The position numbers were made by a program, and so were the translations under genes. From UBA1765 sp045615885 (GTDB lineage Bacteria > Fibrobacterota > Fibrobacteria > Fibrobacterales > Fibrobacteraceae), in NCBI GenBank assembly GCA_045615885.1, contig JAZLFR010000080.1, positions 25,077-89,076 of the forward strand: a stretch of 64,000 bases of DNA, in the 5' to 3' direction. Positions 44,719 to 53,507 of this stretch are shown here, one piece after another (the stretch's first letter is position 1; each line of letters begins with the position of its first letter). Under the pieces are notes generated by a model. That model had not been told where the DNA came from, made no database searches, and worked only from the letters and a program-made list of their open reading frames with translations.

Positions 44719-45513
44719 TTATTTGCTTTGTTCCTTGGCTTCAGCTATGATTTCGGAACGATGGATGAGACCGCTTGTGAAACCACCAATTACATACAAG
44801 ACAGCTTCTGTCATCAGGAATTCGCGAAGGTACGGAATCTTGTCTGTGATAAAGAAGAATGCACTGATGTATGTTACTACAATCAAGATAATCTGGATTG
44901 CATTCACGACCTTGTTCTTACGCATCTGGAGCTTAGGCAAGAAAATAGGGCTGACCATCATGATGCCGGTAACAAGCATTACAGCAATAGGCAAGTAGAG
45001 AATTGCTGATTCGGTGTTTGCGAACCACTTGTACTGCAAGACGAGTGCGAGCAGGAGCATGTTGATCATGCCGGCAAAGGTAGACGGCAAGCCAGAAAAA
45101 TGGTGGTGGTAGGAGTCGGAATCCATCGCGTTGTACTTGGCAAGACGCATTGCTGCGCAAAGCACGTAGATGGAGAACGCTATCAAGATGAGAATGAAAT
45201 TTTGGCTGAACCATTCAGGGGCGTTAGCCTTGTAGCAAAGGGATACGCAGATTGCCGGGGCGACGCCGAATGCAATCAAGTCGGCTAGGCTATCGAACTG
45301 AGCTCCGAATTCAGAACTTGCGTTCACAAGACGGGCTGCAAAGCCGTCCAGCTTATCGAACAAAGCGCAGAGCAATACGAAATAAGCACCCATCATGAAT
45401 TGCTTGGTCGGGTCAATGTCGAACATGCCCGCAGACCAGCAAATGGAGAACACTCCCAAAAGGAAGTTGAAGCTTGTGAATGCATTAGGAAGAATAAAAC
45501 GTGTATTACTCAC
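44719..45513 (-). CDS. pssA: CDP-diacylglycerol--serine O-phosphatidyltransferase
   Basis: PssA makes phosphatidylserine, the precursor of phosphatidylethanolamine. The 264-residue protein has about eight membrane helices and the CDP-alcohol phosphotransferase motif, here DGFAARLVNASSEFG followed by AQFDSLAD, which fits D-G-x2-A-R-x8-G-x3-D-x3-D. The N-terminal FILPNAFTSFNFLLGVFSI is typical of the bacterial type II enzyme. The reading phosphatidylglycerol-phosphate synthase is less likely. Confidence 0.9.
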   Translation of the reverse strand: MSNTRFILPNAFTSFNFLLGVFSICWSAGMFDIDPTKQFMMGAYFVLLCALFDKLDGFAARLVNASSEFGAQFDSLADLIAFGVAPAICVSLCYKANAPEWFSQNFILILIAFSIYVLCAAMRLAKYNAMDSDSYHHHFSGLPSTFAGMINMLLLALVLQYKWFANTESAILYLPIAVMLVTGIMMVSPIFLPKLQMRKNKVVNAIQIILIVVTYISAFFFITDKIPYLREFLMTEAVLYVIGGFTSGLIHRSEIIAEAKEQSK

Positions 45514-45622
45514 AATAAAACCTCTTGTTTAAACATATAAAATCTAGCTTTCTTTTAAAAGATTAGCAAAATATTTTGTTTAAATCCGTCAAAAAATGAG
45601 CTCTTTGACGACATTTTTGAAT

Positions 45623-48169
45623 TTAAGGCAAATTGAATGAATAAAGCAGGTGCTGTGGCGTCGCTGTGTATAAAGTTTGGCCTACGATGAATGGAGATCC
45701 TGTTCCGCCAGGGATAGTGTGGCTTTCTGCGGCTTTGCCTGTGTTTATGTCAATGCCTACCAGTTCTTCGCCCTGGTCTATCCATACGGTATTTTTTGAA
45801 ATGGCCATTTTGCCGAAAATGGACTTTTTCCCTTGGTATGCCCAAAGGACTTCTCCAGCCGGCAATGTATATAATCTGATTTCCTGATCGACAAAACTTA
45901 CCAGCATTGCTTTCTTATTGTCGAGGTCAACTATATTCGCTGAAAGAATATCTTTTGCCGGTGAAATCGTTATGACAGGGGAGTCCGGCGAAGTATATGC
46001 GAATATGCGTTGGTCTGACGCTATGTAAATGAACATGGAATCATCTTGTATCGTTTGTGCGATTTGAGCTTGAAGGTTCGGTCCTGAAGATTTCTTTTGC
46101 CCAGAAATATCCCAAATGTGCTGGATTGCTCCGGTCATGCTTGTAAGAATCAGTTCATCGGCGTTCACATTGACGAATAGCGGCGATGTTCCGATTTTTC
46201 GAGTCCATGCAAGTTTAAAGTCTGGCAGAATAATTTTGAGAAGGAATCCGTTCCACGTGGATACGTAAAGAGCTTTCTCCGAGAAGGCAAGGTAAAACGC
46301 CTTCCCTGGAAGTTCCATGTTTTGTGTTTTATTGGGCTTGTCCAGGTTCAGCAGTTTTAACGAAAATCCGGAGGCAAATGCAAAAAGATTTTTGCTGTTT
46401 GCTGTTACCGGCGCGCTTTCTGTTTTACCGATATCAAAAGTCCATTGGGCGTCTCCATTTTCTGCATTCAAAGCAATGATTTGCCTTGAAGCGGGGTCCA
46501 GCGTGATAAGCGATTTTTTGTAAGCTACGAAACTAGGATATTGTGTGTGTGGCGATAACGGTAGCGGAGAAACGTTTTTTGCATTGATGATTTTTGAATA
46601 GTGGTTGAGTATTTTATTTCTCTGTTCTGAGGAGCCTGTGGTAATTCGAATTACTTTTGCCCACGCTTCGCTCCGTTTGGCTGTTGGAGCTTCATCTTCT
46701 TCTAAAGACAAAGCCTTCAGAAACAGTGCTTCGGCATTGCCTGGCTCAATTGCCAGGCTGGAATCTGCGTATTGCATGGCCGATTCCCAGTCATTAAGCA
46801 TGGCTAGCCTGTTTGCTTTATAGGCATGCTCCTGGGAAAGCAAGTTCTTTTTGCCGTAATGCAGCGCATTCAAGATCTTTAGGGAATTTTGAGATGTCGA
46901 GTAATAGATTTTTCCGTCGTTTACCCACGGCTTAAAGAAGTACGGTTCGCCAATGTGGAACATCCATAGAGGTTGCAGTAACGTGTCTGTTGCGACGATA
47001 GCGCCGTCCGTTGAAATAAGGCCGAGCAATCCTGTATTCAGGCTGAGAAGGTTTGCTGCAAACGTCTTTCTGTGCAAAATGATTTCGCCGGTGCGTTTTC
47101 TGATAAGGGACAATTCGCCGGAAGATTCAAGAATTGCAAAATAGTTTCCGAAAGACAGAATTTCTTCCACAGAAATGCCATGGCGTCGCCATGTCGCAGA
47201 TTGGAGATTGTTTTTGGCAAAGAACCAAAGCGCATCGCCAGAAAAAAGCAGAAGGCCGTTTTTATCTTGATAGACTTTTGAAATTGGATCAAGCATTGAA
47301 ATGACGCCCTGTTCATGGCCGTCCTTTTTAGAAATGATGTGGAGAGCATTGTCCGGGCAATTTAAAAGAACTGGGTTATTGTTGTTCTGTGATTCCAGAA
47401 TTTCGCAGTCCCCGTAGCGGGCGTCGGTGCGGAATCTTTCGGAGCTGCCGGAGTACAGAACGAATTGTTCCTTTTCAATAAAGCCGATTGTGAAACTATT
47501 GAAAATTTTGAACGAAGTGATTCGGGACTGAGTTTCGATTTCAATGGCTGGGAATATCTTTCGCAATGGCGTGAAGTTTAACTTGTTGTCATCTTGCCAC
47601 CAAATGCCATTTGCTGCGATATTGTTGATTTTCGCTGCGTTCGGAATTTCTTCAGGCAACTTAGTGTATTTGCCCGAAGACGGAGTGTAATAGGTCTTGT
47701 TGCCCAAAAGAATGCGCATGGAATCTGTATCGAAAATTTGGCGCATGGGAGCGCGCAGTTTCAATACATTTTCAAGCAAGCGTTCCGGTTCTTTGTTGAT
47801 GCTGGCAAGGCGTTCTGCAGTCCAGTAGATTTGGGAGGCGTTGGTTGCATCGCGCAAGTTTTGCTTGTAGTAGAACGAAGCCATCTGCCCGTTGCCAGCG
47901 ATGTCCTTGATTTTGCCAAGCAAAAAGTCCGCCTGTGCTCGGTCTTCGGCATCGCCGGTCTTAGACACTTCTTCGAGTATCGCTTCCGCTTCGGCGTATT
48001 CGCCCTTCATTTCAAAAAGGTATGTTGCCTCGCGAATTTTTACAGCCTGGTCTGCAGCAAAAACGACAGGAATAAAGCAATGCAAAAGAATGAAAAGCAA
48101 GGCGAAATACCGCATGGTGCAGAACCATTGCGTTTTGTCTTGCCATTGTTGCATTACTTTAAACATCAT
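45623..48169 (-). CDS. Exported TPR and PQQ-like beta-propeller protein
   Basis: The 848-residue protein has a hydrophobic signal segment (YFALLFILLHCFIPVVFA, about 20-38), TPR-like repeats (about 40-110 and near 455-490) and many blades of a PQQ/YVTN type (ALNAENGDAQWTFDIGK, GEVLWAYQGKK, GIDINTGKAAE). It is probably periplasmic and used for binding or scaffolding. Its start overlaps the histidine-kinase/regulator operon by position: it begins 3 bp after the response-regulator stop. The start is uncertain, because an ATG at 48115 would give a shorter N-region. The repeat count is a rough reading. Confidence 0.75.
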   Translation of the reverse strand: MMFKVMQQWQDKTQWFCTMRYFALLFILLHCFIPVVFAADQAVKIREATYLFEMKGEYAEAEAILEEVSKTGDAEDRAQADFLLGKIKDIAGNGQMASFYYKQNLRDATNASQIYWTAERLASINKEPERLLENVLKLRAPMRQIFDTDSMRILLGNKTYYTPSSGKYTKLPEEIPNAAKINNIAANGIWWQDDNKLNFTPLRKIFPAIEIETQSRITSFKIFNSFTIGFIEKEQFVLYSGSSERFRTDARYGDCEILESQNNNNPVLLNCPDNALHIISKKDGHEQGVISMLDPISKVYQDKNGLLLFSGDALWFFAKNNLQSATWRRHGISVEEILSFGNYFAILESSGELSLIRKRTGEIILHRKTFAANLLSLNTGLLGLISTDGAIVATDTLLQPLWMFHIGEPYFFKPWVNDGKIYYSTSQNSLKILNALHYGKKNLLSQEHAYKANRLAMLNDWESAMQYADSSLAIEPGNAEALFLKALSLEEDEAPTAKRSEAWAKVIRITTGSSEQRNKILNHYSKIINAKNVSPLPLSPHTQYPSFVAYKKSLITLDPASRQIIALNAENGDAQWTFDIGKTESAPVTANSKNLFAFASGFSLKLLNLDKPNKTQNMELPGKAFYLAFSEKALYVSTWNGFLLKIILPDFKLAWTRKIGTSPLFVNVNADELILTSMTGAIQHIWDISGQKKSSGPNLQAQIAQTIQDDSMFIYIASDQRIFAYTSPDSPVITISPAKDILSANIVDLDNKKAMLVSFVDQEIRLYTLPAGEVLWAYQGKKSIFGKMAISKNTVWIDQGEELVGIDINTGKAAESHTIPGGTGSPFIVGQTLYTATPQHLLYSFNLP

Positions 48170-48172
48170 GAT

Positions 48173-48877
48173 CTAAATGTCGAACTTGTAGCCTGCGCTG
48201 CGAATGGAAAGGATGATTTTTGGATTTGCCGGGTCGTCTTCCAGCTTTTTGCGGAGATTCACGATATGGTTGTCAATCGTACGGGTAGATGGCAAAGCGT
48301 CAATGGAGTAGCCCCAGATTTCCTGGAGTAGATCTTCGCGCTTTACAACTTCGCCCTTGTGCTTCCAAAAATAGCGGAGTACCTGGAATTCGCGCGCATT
48401 CAAATCGAGTGGAATGCCGTTCTTTGTACCCTCGTATTTTTTGAAATCAAGCTTGATGCCGAGGAACTCGATTGTGTCTTCGTCGCTAACCTGCTGCGTA
48501 GCCTGTTGTTCACCGCGTCTGCGGAGGAATGCCTTGATGCGGGCTAGCAATTCAATGATGGAAAACGGCTTTGTGACATAGTCGTCTGCTCCCATTTCAA
48601 GACCGGCGACCTTGCTTGTTTCATCGGTTTTTGCCGTAAGCATGATGATGTAGGTCTGAGGGTGCTTTTTGCGGACGATGCGGCAGACTTCGATGCCGCT
48701 CTTTTTTGGAATCATCAAGTCTAGCAGGATGAGGTCAGGTTCAAAGCTGTCTACCTTTGCAATGGCTTCTTCACCATCTTCAGCCGTTTCTACGATATAG
48801 TTTTCCATTTCCAGGTTGTCCTGGAGCCCGAAACGAATCATCTCTTCGTCTTCAACTACTAAAATCTTGTACTGCAT
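48173..48877 (-). CDS. OmpR/PhoB-family response regulator
   Basis: Residues 1-120 form a receiver domain with the phospho-acceptor Asp53 (LLDLMIPKKSG), Thr81 and Lys103. The C-terminal winged helix (GIPLDLNAREFQVLRYFW...STRTIDNHIVNLRKKLEDDP...IRSAGYKFDI) binds DNA. It shares a one-base overlap (TAATG) with the upstream histidine kinase gene, so the two are co-translated. Its targets may include the adjacent PQQ-like gene. Confidence 0.95.
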   Translation of the reverse strand: MQYKILVVEDEEMIRFGLQDNLEMENYIVETAEDGEEAIAKVDSFEPDLILLDLMIPKKSGIEVCRIVRKKHPQTYIIMLTAKTDETSKVAGLEMGADDYVTKPFSIIELLARIKAFLRRRGEQQATQQVSDEDTIEFLGIKLDFKKYEGTKNGIPLDLNAREFQVLRYFWKHKGEVVKREDLLQEIWGYSIDALPSTRTIDNHIVNLRKKLEDDPANPKIILSIRSAGYKFDI

Positions 48878-50925
48878 TATTCGGCCTTCTTGAATTTAAC
48901 TGAGAATGTGGAACCTTGTCCTGGTTTACTTGTTAGTACGATTGTAGCCCTGTGGGCGTCTGCAGCTCGCTTCACAATGGCTAGTCCGAGTCCGGAGCCT
49001 TTTGTGCTGCGAGTCATTTCGTCGCCAACCCTGTAGAAATCATTAAATATATTTTTTTGTTCAGAAAGGGCTATGCCGACACCTGTGTCTTGCACCTCAA
49101 AAACGGCACGATCGTTTTCTGCATACACGCGCACATGGATTTCGCCCGGCGGATTGGTGTACTTTATCGCATTTTCAATCAAGTTCTGGATCATGCTGTA
49201 AACGGCGGTGTAGTCGCCCGTTATGAAGTTGTCCGGGTCAAAGTGCTTGTCGATTGCGAGCCCGCGGCTTGTTGCAATCTGCTCGACGTTTTCATAGACT
49301 TTTTCGGCGGCCGTGGCTAGGTTCAGACGCTCCCACTGGAAGGCGGAACGGCCGTTTTCCATGCGAGTGTAATTCAAAATCGCTCCAATCAAATTTTCAA
49401 GTCTTGTCGTTTCCTTGCAGATCATTTCAGCGTATTTTGGAATCTGCTCAATCGTACGGATTCGGCCCTTGACCATCATTTCTGCAAACATCTTGATGGA
49501 GGTGAGCGGGGTTTTCAATTCATGCGAAATACTCGAAAGGAAGTTGGCTTTCATGGCAAGCAGACGGCGTTCCTGATGCACGGAGCGGAACATGAAAATC
49601 AAGCCTGCAATCACAGTCAATAGGGAGAATACGATAAGAGACGACATCAAGATGATTTTTTTGGTCGTTTCTTCTTCAAGTTCACTTTCGTTTTTCTGGT
49701 AGATGCTGAATTCCAGATGGTTCCCTTCGCCAATTTCAAATTGCCCTGCGAGCTGTTCTGTGCCAGAAATGTTTTTTGCAATGATGGAATCGTTTCCGTT
49801 ACGCAATGTATAGGGAACATCTTTCCAATCTTTTGCGACTTCCATGATTTTGGCAGAGAGCCTTTTTTCAAATTCTGCTTTATCTACAATACCGACAACA
49901 ACTTGGTTGCCAGAGAGCCATGGGTGTGACATTCTAAAGAAAGTCTCATTTTCAAAATTTTCAAAAAGAAGCCCTTCCTTTGAAGCGTCTTCGTCATCTA
50001 GAAATTTTAAAATTTCGTCGCGATGCTTTGTATAAAATTCACTCGCCTGAATTTCTCGAGTGAAATTTTCTTTAAAGTTCCAGAATTCCTCACGAGACTC
50101 TTCACTCAGGTCTTCGAAGGATAGCACCTGATCTAACATGCTTTCAAAGAAGAACTTGATCGTTGCGATGTCACCAAAATACTCGCCGGCCAAAAAACTT
50201 CTAAAATTTTGCAGACAGTATTGTTCTGCATTGCGATGTTCGTGCTTGTTTACGAAAATTTCAAAACGCAGCTGCCTGAGGGATGCCTTCAAGTTCGGCT
50301 GCAAGTAACCTTGCACATGATTGCGTTGTTCCAAAATGTCGAGAATTCGGAGCGCTTCGTCATATTTTTTTGCTTTGTAGGCATAGCGCAAAAGTCCCAG
50401 CAAATTGCTGTTTTGCTCGCTTCGCGTTTCTAGCGGAGCTCGCATTACTCGCAGGGAGCGTGCTAGCCCAGCCTGCTGAATATCTGTACCTTCGCGGTAA
50501 AAAATTTCCTGCTCTAATGAAGTTGCCGGAATGGAAGAATAGGTTTGTGCCGATGATTTGAAAAAAATCGGAAAATGCGGATAAATTAAAGTATCGCCGT
50601 TGAACAGGAATATGACCTTGATGCCCGGTACGGTTTTGTATGACGATGATTTCCCTAACTCAAGCAAGTTGTTTGGCTGCTCGTAGAGGAACAGCGATGC
50701 TGCCTTAGCTTCATTCAGAATTTTGTTTTTTTCTTTTTCTGCAGCTTTTAAAACATCATTCTTGAAAGACAGCTGGTGCTCGGCGAATGCTTTTTCGGCG
50801 AGGTAGTTTTCGTTGACAATGCTTCTAAAGCTAAAAAAGGACAAAATAACAGTAGGGCCTAGAATCAATACGAAAAATGCTACAAATAGCGGATTTTTCC
50901 TAAAGAAATTCATAGGCCCTAACAT
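48877..50925 (-). CDS. Membrane sensor histidine kinase with large extracytoplasmic domain
   Basis: The 682-residue protein has a membrane helix (about 12-34), a roughly 390-residue extracytoplasmic region with TPR-like helices (LLGLLRYAYKAKKYDEALRILDILEQ), a second helix (about 425-447), then HisKA with the phospho-accepting His468 (SSISHELKTPLTSI). An ATPase domain follows, with MIQNLIENAIKYTN (N-box), VQDTGVGIA and GSGLGLAIV. The sensor region is unusually large for this class. An in-frame ATG at 50913 is an equally possible start. The signal sensed is unknown, but the neighbouring LysM and TPR/propeller proteins suggest the envelope. Confidence 0.92.
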   Translation of the reverse strand: MLGPMNFFRKNPLFVAFFVLILGPTVILSFFSFRSIVNENYLAEKAFAEHQLSFKNDVLKAAEKEKNKILNEAKAASLFLYEQPNNLLELGKSSSYKTVPGIKVIFLFNGDTLIYPHFPIFFKSSAQTYSSIPATSLEQEIFYREGTDIQQAGLARSLRVMRAPLETRSEQNSNLLGLLRYAYKAKKYDEALRILDILEQRNHVQGYLQPNLKASLRQLRFEIFVNKHEHRNAEQYCLQNFRSFLAGEYFGDIATIKFFFESMLDQVLSFEDLSEESREEFWNFKENFTREIQASEFYTKHRDEILKFLDDEDASKEGLLFENFENETFFRMSHPWLSGNQVVVGIVDKAEFEKRLSAKIMEVAKDWKDVPYTLRNGNDSIIAKNISGTEQLAGQFEIGEGNHLEFSIYQKNESELEEETTKKIILMSSLIVFSLLTVIAGLIFMFRSVHQERRLLAMKANFLSSISHELKTPLTSIKMFAEMMVKGRIRTIEQIPKYAEMICKETTRLENLIGAILNYTRMENGRSAFQWERLNLATAAEKVYENVEQIATSRGLAIDKHFDPDNFITGDYTAVYSMIQNLIENAIKYTNPPGEIHVRVYAENDRAVFEVQDTGVGIALSEQKNIFNDFYRVGDEMTRSTKGSGLGLAIVKRAADAHRATIVLTSKPGQGSTFSVKFKKAE

Positions 50926-50946
50926 AGATCGGTAAGCCCGACCTAG

Positions 50947-52125
50947 CTATTTAGTCTTGACGTTTGCGCTGTGAGTGATTGACACATAATGGCCGATTTC
51001 TACACGACGGCTGTTGGAATAGAGTTCGCGAACAAGCACTGTCGAGCGTGTGGAATCTGCCTTGGTTATGAGGCCGCGGCCAAGCAGGTGTGGCGGAATG
51101 GACGGGTCGCGCTTGTCCTTTTCCCAGATTGCAACGGCATCACCAGAATGGAAGTTCTGCTTTGTACCATAGTCAATGAGAATGTAGCTGTATGCTCCAA
51201 TCACGAGAGACGGATCCAGAGCATAGGTGATGACTGCCATTTCATCGAAGTTTGCTTCCTTTGCTGCCGTGTAGCCAGTCACATTGATCGGATTGAGCGG
51301 GCGCTTGAGGCGAGCTCTGGTTTGGTTGATGTAGATTTCGTGGAAGGCCTGCACAATGCGAGCTCTCGACATTGTATCGCCGACTGCAGTGATTTGTGCA
51401 TAGCCGGAAAGCTTAACCAAAGCCTGTTCTGTAAGGCCGTTGCCGGCACGTTCCGTGATGGAAACCTTCTTTGCATCCCAAAGTTCAATGATGTCGCCCT
51501 TCTTGACTTTCTGGGTGGTCTTTTTACCGATGCTGACGACAATTTCAGATTCCGGAATGTGAATGTTTGGAGCTTTCTTTTCTCCCGTTCCTACATTCAA
51601 CCATGTAGAATCCTTGCGCATTTCTTCAATGGTATAGGATTCAGGGGAATGAATCTGGTAATAGGCATTGAAAATTTTCGGCTGCGGACGCTGCTGATAA
51701 TAGTAGACCACTTCTTCTTCGGTCTTCTTTTTCTTTTGTTCCTCAGTCTTAGCACGGCTGCGGAGGTCGCCGAGAAGATCTTCGAAATTTTCGTCACGCT
51801 GGTCGTTGTCGCAACCGGAAAGTTCTACACCCTTCGGGAGTGTGGAGTCGGCCGTAGCTTCGCAGTTCGACTTCTTGACTACGACCTTTACAGGTTCTTC
51901 GACTGGAGCCTGCTGTTCTTCACCCATGTAAATGGAGTCACCCGGGTAAATCCAGTGTGGATCCTGAATGTGGCGGTTCTTTTCCCACAGGTCTGGCCAC
52001 TTGAATGGGTCCTGGAGAAATTCTTCACTCAAATCCCAGAGCGTATCGCCCTGCTTGACGATGTATGCGCTGGTAAGGAGGGCTGTAGCGCCGAGCAAAA
52101 TTGCACAAGTATTAAAGATCTTCAT
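50947..52125 (-). CDS. LysM domain protein, exported
   Basis: The 392-residue protein has a signal peptide (about 1-20) and a LysM domain at 20-68 (YIVKQGDTLWDLSEEFLQDP...IYPGDSIYM). This small module binds peptidoglycan or chitin-type glycans. The remaining about 300 residues are unrecognised and include an acidic/lysine stretch (KTEEQKKKKTEEE) and beta-rich repeats. It starts 22 bp after the TrmA-like gene and ends 21 bp before the histidine kinase, so it is part of the same run and may feed the sensor. Confidence 0.8.
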   Translation of the reverse strand: MKIFNTCAILLGATALLTSAYIVKQGDTLWDLSEEFLQDPFKWPDLWEKNRHIQDPHWIYPGDSIYMGEEQQAPVEEPVKVVVKKSNCEATADSTLPKGVELSGCDNDQRDENFEDLLGDLRSRAKTEEQKKKKTEEEVVYYYQQRPQPKIFNAYYQIHSPESYTIEEMRKDSTWLNVGTGEKKAPNIHIPESEIVVSIGKKTTQKVKKGDIIELWDAKKVSITERAGNGLTEQALVKLSGYAQITAVGDTMSRARIVQAFHEIYINQTRARLKRPLNPINVTGYTAAKEANFDEMAVITYALDPSLVIGAYSYILIDYGTKQNFHSGDAVAIWEKDKRDPSIPPHLLGRGLITKADSTRSTVLVRELYSNSRRVEIGHYVSITHSANVKTK

Positions 52126-52147
52126 ATATACCCTAATTTAAACAATT

Positions 52148-53497
52148 TTACTTTGAGGTGTTTCGCCTGCGTTGCACAAAACGCGGTGTATCGGCCTCAA
52201 AAACAGGAGTTTCTTGCTTTTTGTTGCCAAATTTGACTTCGCGTGGGCGAATTGCACGCTTTTTGTTTGCCTGCAAGGTCGGGTTCCCGAGAACGCCAGC
52301 CCTGTCTGGCACAAAGTAGAAGAGTACGTAGAGGTTGTCGAGGCCCGGTTCAAGGTCCATCGGAACGACCTTGCGGAGCATGTAGCCTGCGTTGCGAAGC
52401 TTGCGGACTTCGGCTGCAGCGTGAGTCAAACTTTCTGAAAGCAAAAGAACTCGGGCTGGTTTGGCTTCTGCAATGGCTGCTGAGACGCCTGCGGGTAGTA
52501 CGGTGCCGTCTTGCGGGTGTACAAAAATGGTCCATGTACCGGCATTGTCTTCTTTTTCAAAGAACTTCTTGATCCATTCAGCCTCGAGTCCAATGCGGTG
52601 TACTGTTGCTGAACGGAGCATGTTGTGGTGCACGGAATCGATTGCTGCTGTGGAACCGTAGGAATGTGCTTCTGCAATTTCTACGCGCTTGAAATTTTCG
52701 GCGAGGCATGTGCTGATGAAGCCTGCTCCTGCATTGAATTCCAGAAGTGAGTCACCTTCGTTCGGGTGTATTACCGACTTGATTTTTTCTGGCAAGCCAA
52801 AGATGACGCTCTTGTTGCGCGGCAAGCGTTCAAGAATGTGGTATTCCTTGTCGGTGCCTGCAATCGGAACATAGAGCGGGCCAAAGCCGTTGCGAAGCTC
52901 GACCATGATGGACATCGGCGGGTGAGCCGGATTGAAGTATACTGCTGGGCGGCATTCAATTTGGTGGCAGCAGATGATTTCGCTAAAGCAGTTGCGCTGC
53001 AAAAAGTCTAAGAAGCTCTTGTAGCCGCGGGCGCTGTTTACGCCATGCAAGTTCGCTTGAACAAGAAGACCGTAGCGGCCGTCACCGGTGGTGCGGAACC
53101 AAATTTGCGAGAGTGACGATCTGAAGGCCTTCAGATGTTCCTTGCGAATCTGTTCGTGCACGGTCTGCACGATCTGCGGTGGCGTCATGCCCTTTTGTGG
53201 CGTTTCGATTTTAAGCAATCTGTGTTTGCCGTCGTCTTCGTTCAAAATGCGCCAGTCAAAGAATTCCGGCTTGGACTCTTCGGTAAACCATGCCTGGATT
53301 TTACCTGGAATCTTGTTCTCTTCTGCCCACTTGGCGAAGAATTCCTTTTTGCCTGCAAATGTCTTTGGAATAATCTTGGATGGGTCAAGTTCCTTTGGCT
53401 TTCTTTCGAAGTCGCCTGGAGTCTTGTCGAATACTGGCTTGCGGCGCTTGTTCTTGTGGTCACCGATGCTTAAATTTTTGCTTCTGAATTGTGGCAT
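52148..53497 (-). CDS. TrmA/RlmD-like RNA methyltransferase homologue, probably inactive
   Basis: The 449-residue protein follows the m5U RNA-methyltransferase layout, with a SAM-motif-like LLEFNAGAGFISTCLAENF (251-269) and a C-terminal GYMLRKVVPMDLEP. The cysteine that attacks uracil normally lies in a (V/L)YVSCNP segment. At that place (349-356) this protein reads RVLLLSES, with no cysteine. The DPPR-type motif is replaced by VHPQDG. A basic, disordered N-terminus (about 1-45) could bind RNA. It may be a pseudoenzyme or have another chemistry. It lies 10 bp from the ATPase gene upstream. Confidence 0.65.
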   Translation of the reverse strand: MPQFRSKNLSIGDHKNKRRKPVFDKTPGDFERKPKELDPSKIIPKTFAGKKEFFAKWAEENKIPGKIQAWFTEESKPEFFDWRILNEDDGKHRLLKIETPQKGMTPPQIVQTVHEQIRKEHLKAFRSSLSQIWFRTTGDGRYGLLVQANLHGVNSARGYKSFLDFLQRNCFSEIICCHQIECRPAVYFNPAHPPMSIMVELRNGFGPLYVPIAGTDKEYHILERLPRNKSVIFGLPEKIKSVIHPNEGDSLLEFNAGAGFISTCLAENFKRVEIAEAHSYGSTAAIDSVHHNMLRSATVHRIGLEAEWIKKFFEKEDNAGTWTIFVHPQDGTVLPAGVSAAIAEAKPARVLLLSESLTHAAAEVRKLRNAGYMLRKVVPMDLEPGLDNLYVLFYFVPDRAGVLGNPTLQANKKRAIRPREVKFGNKKQETPVFEADTPRFVQRRRNTSK

Positions 53498-53507
53498 AAA
53501 AATAAAA

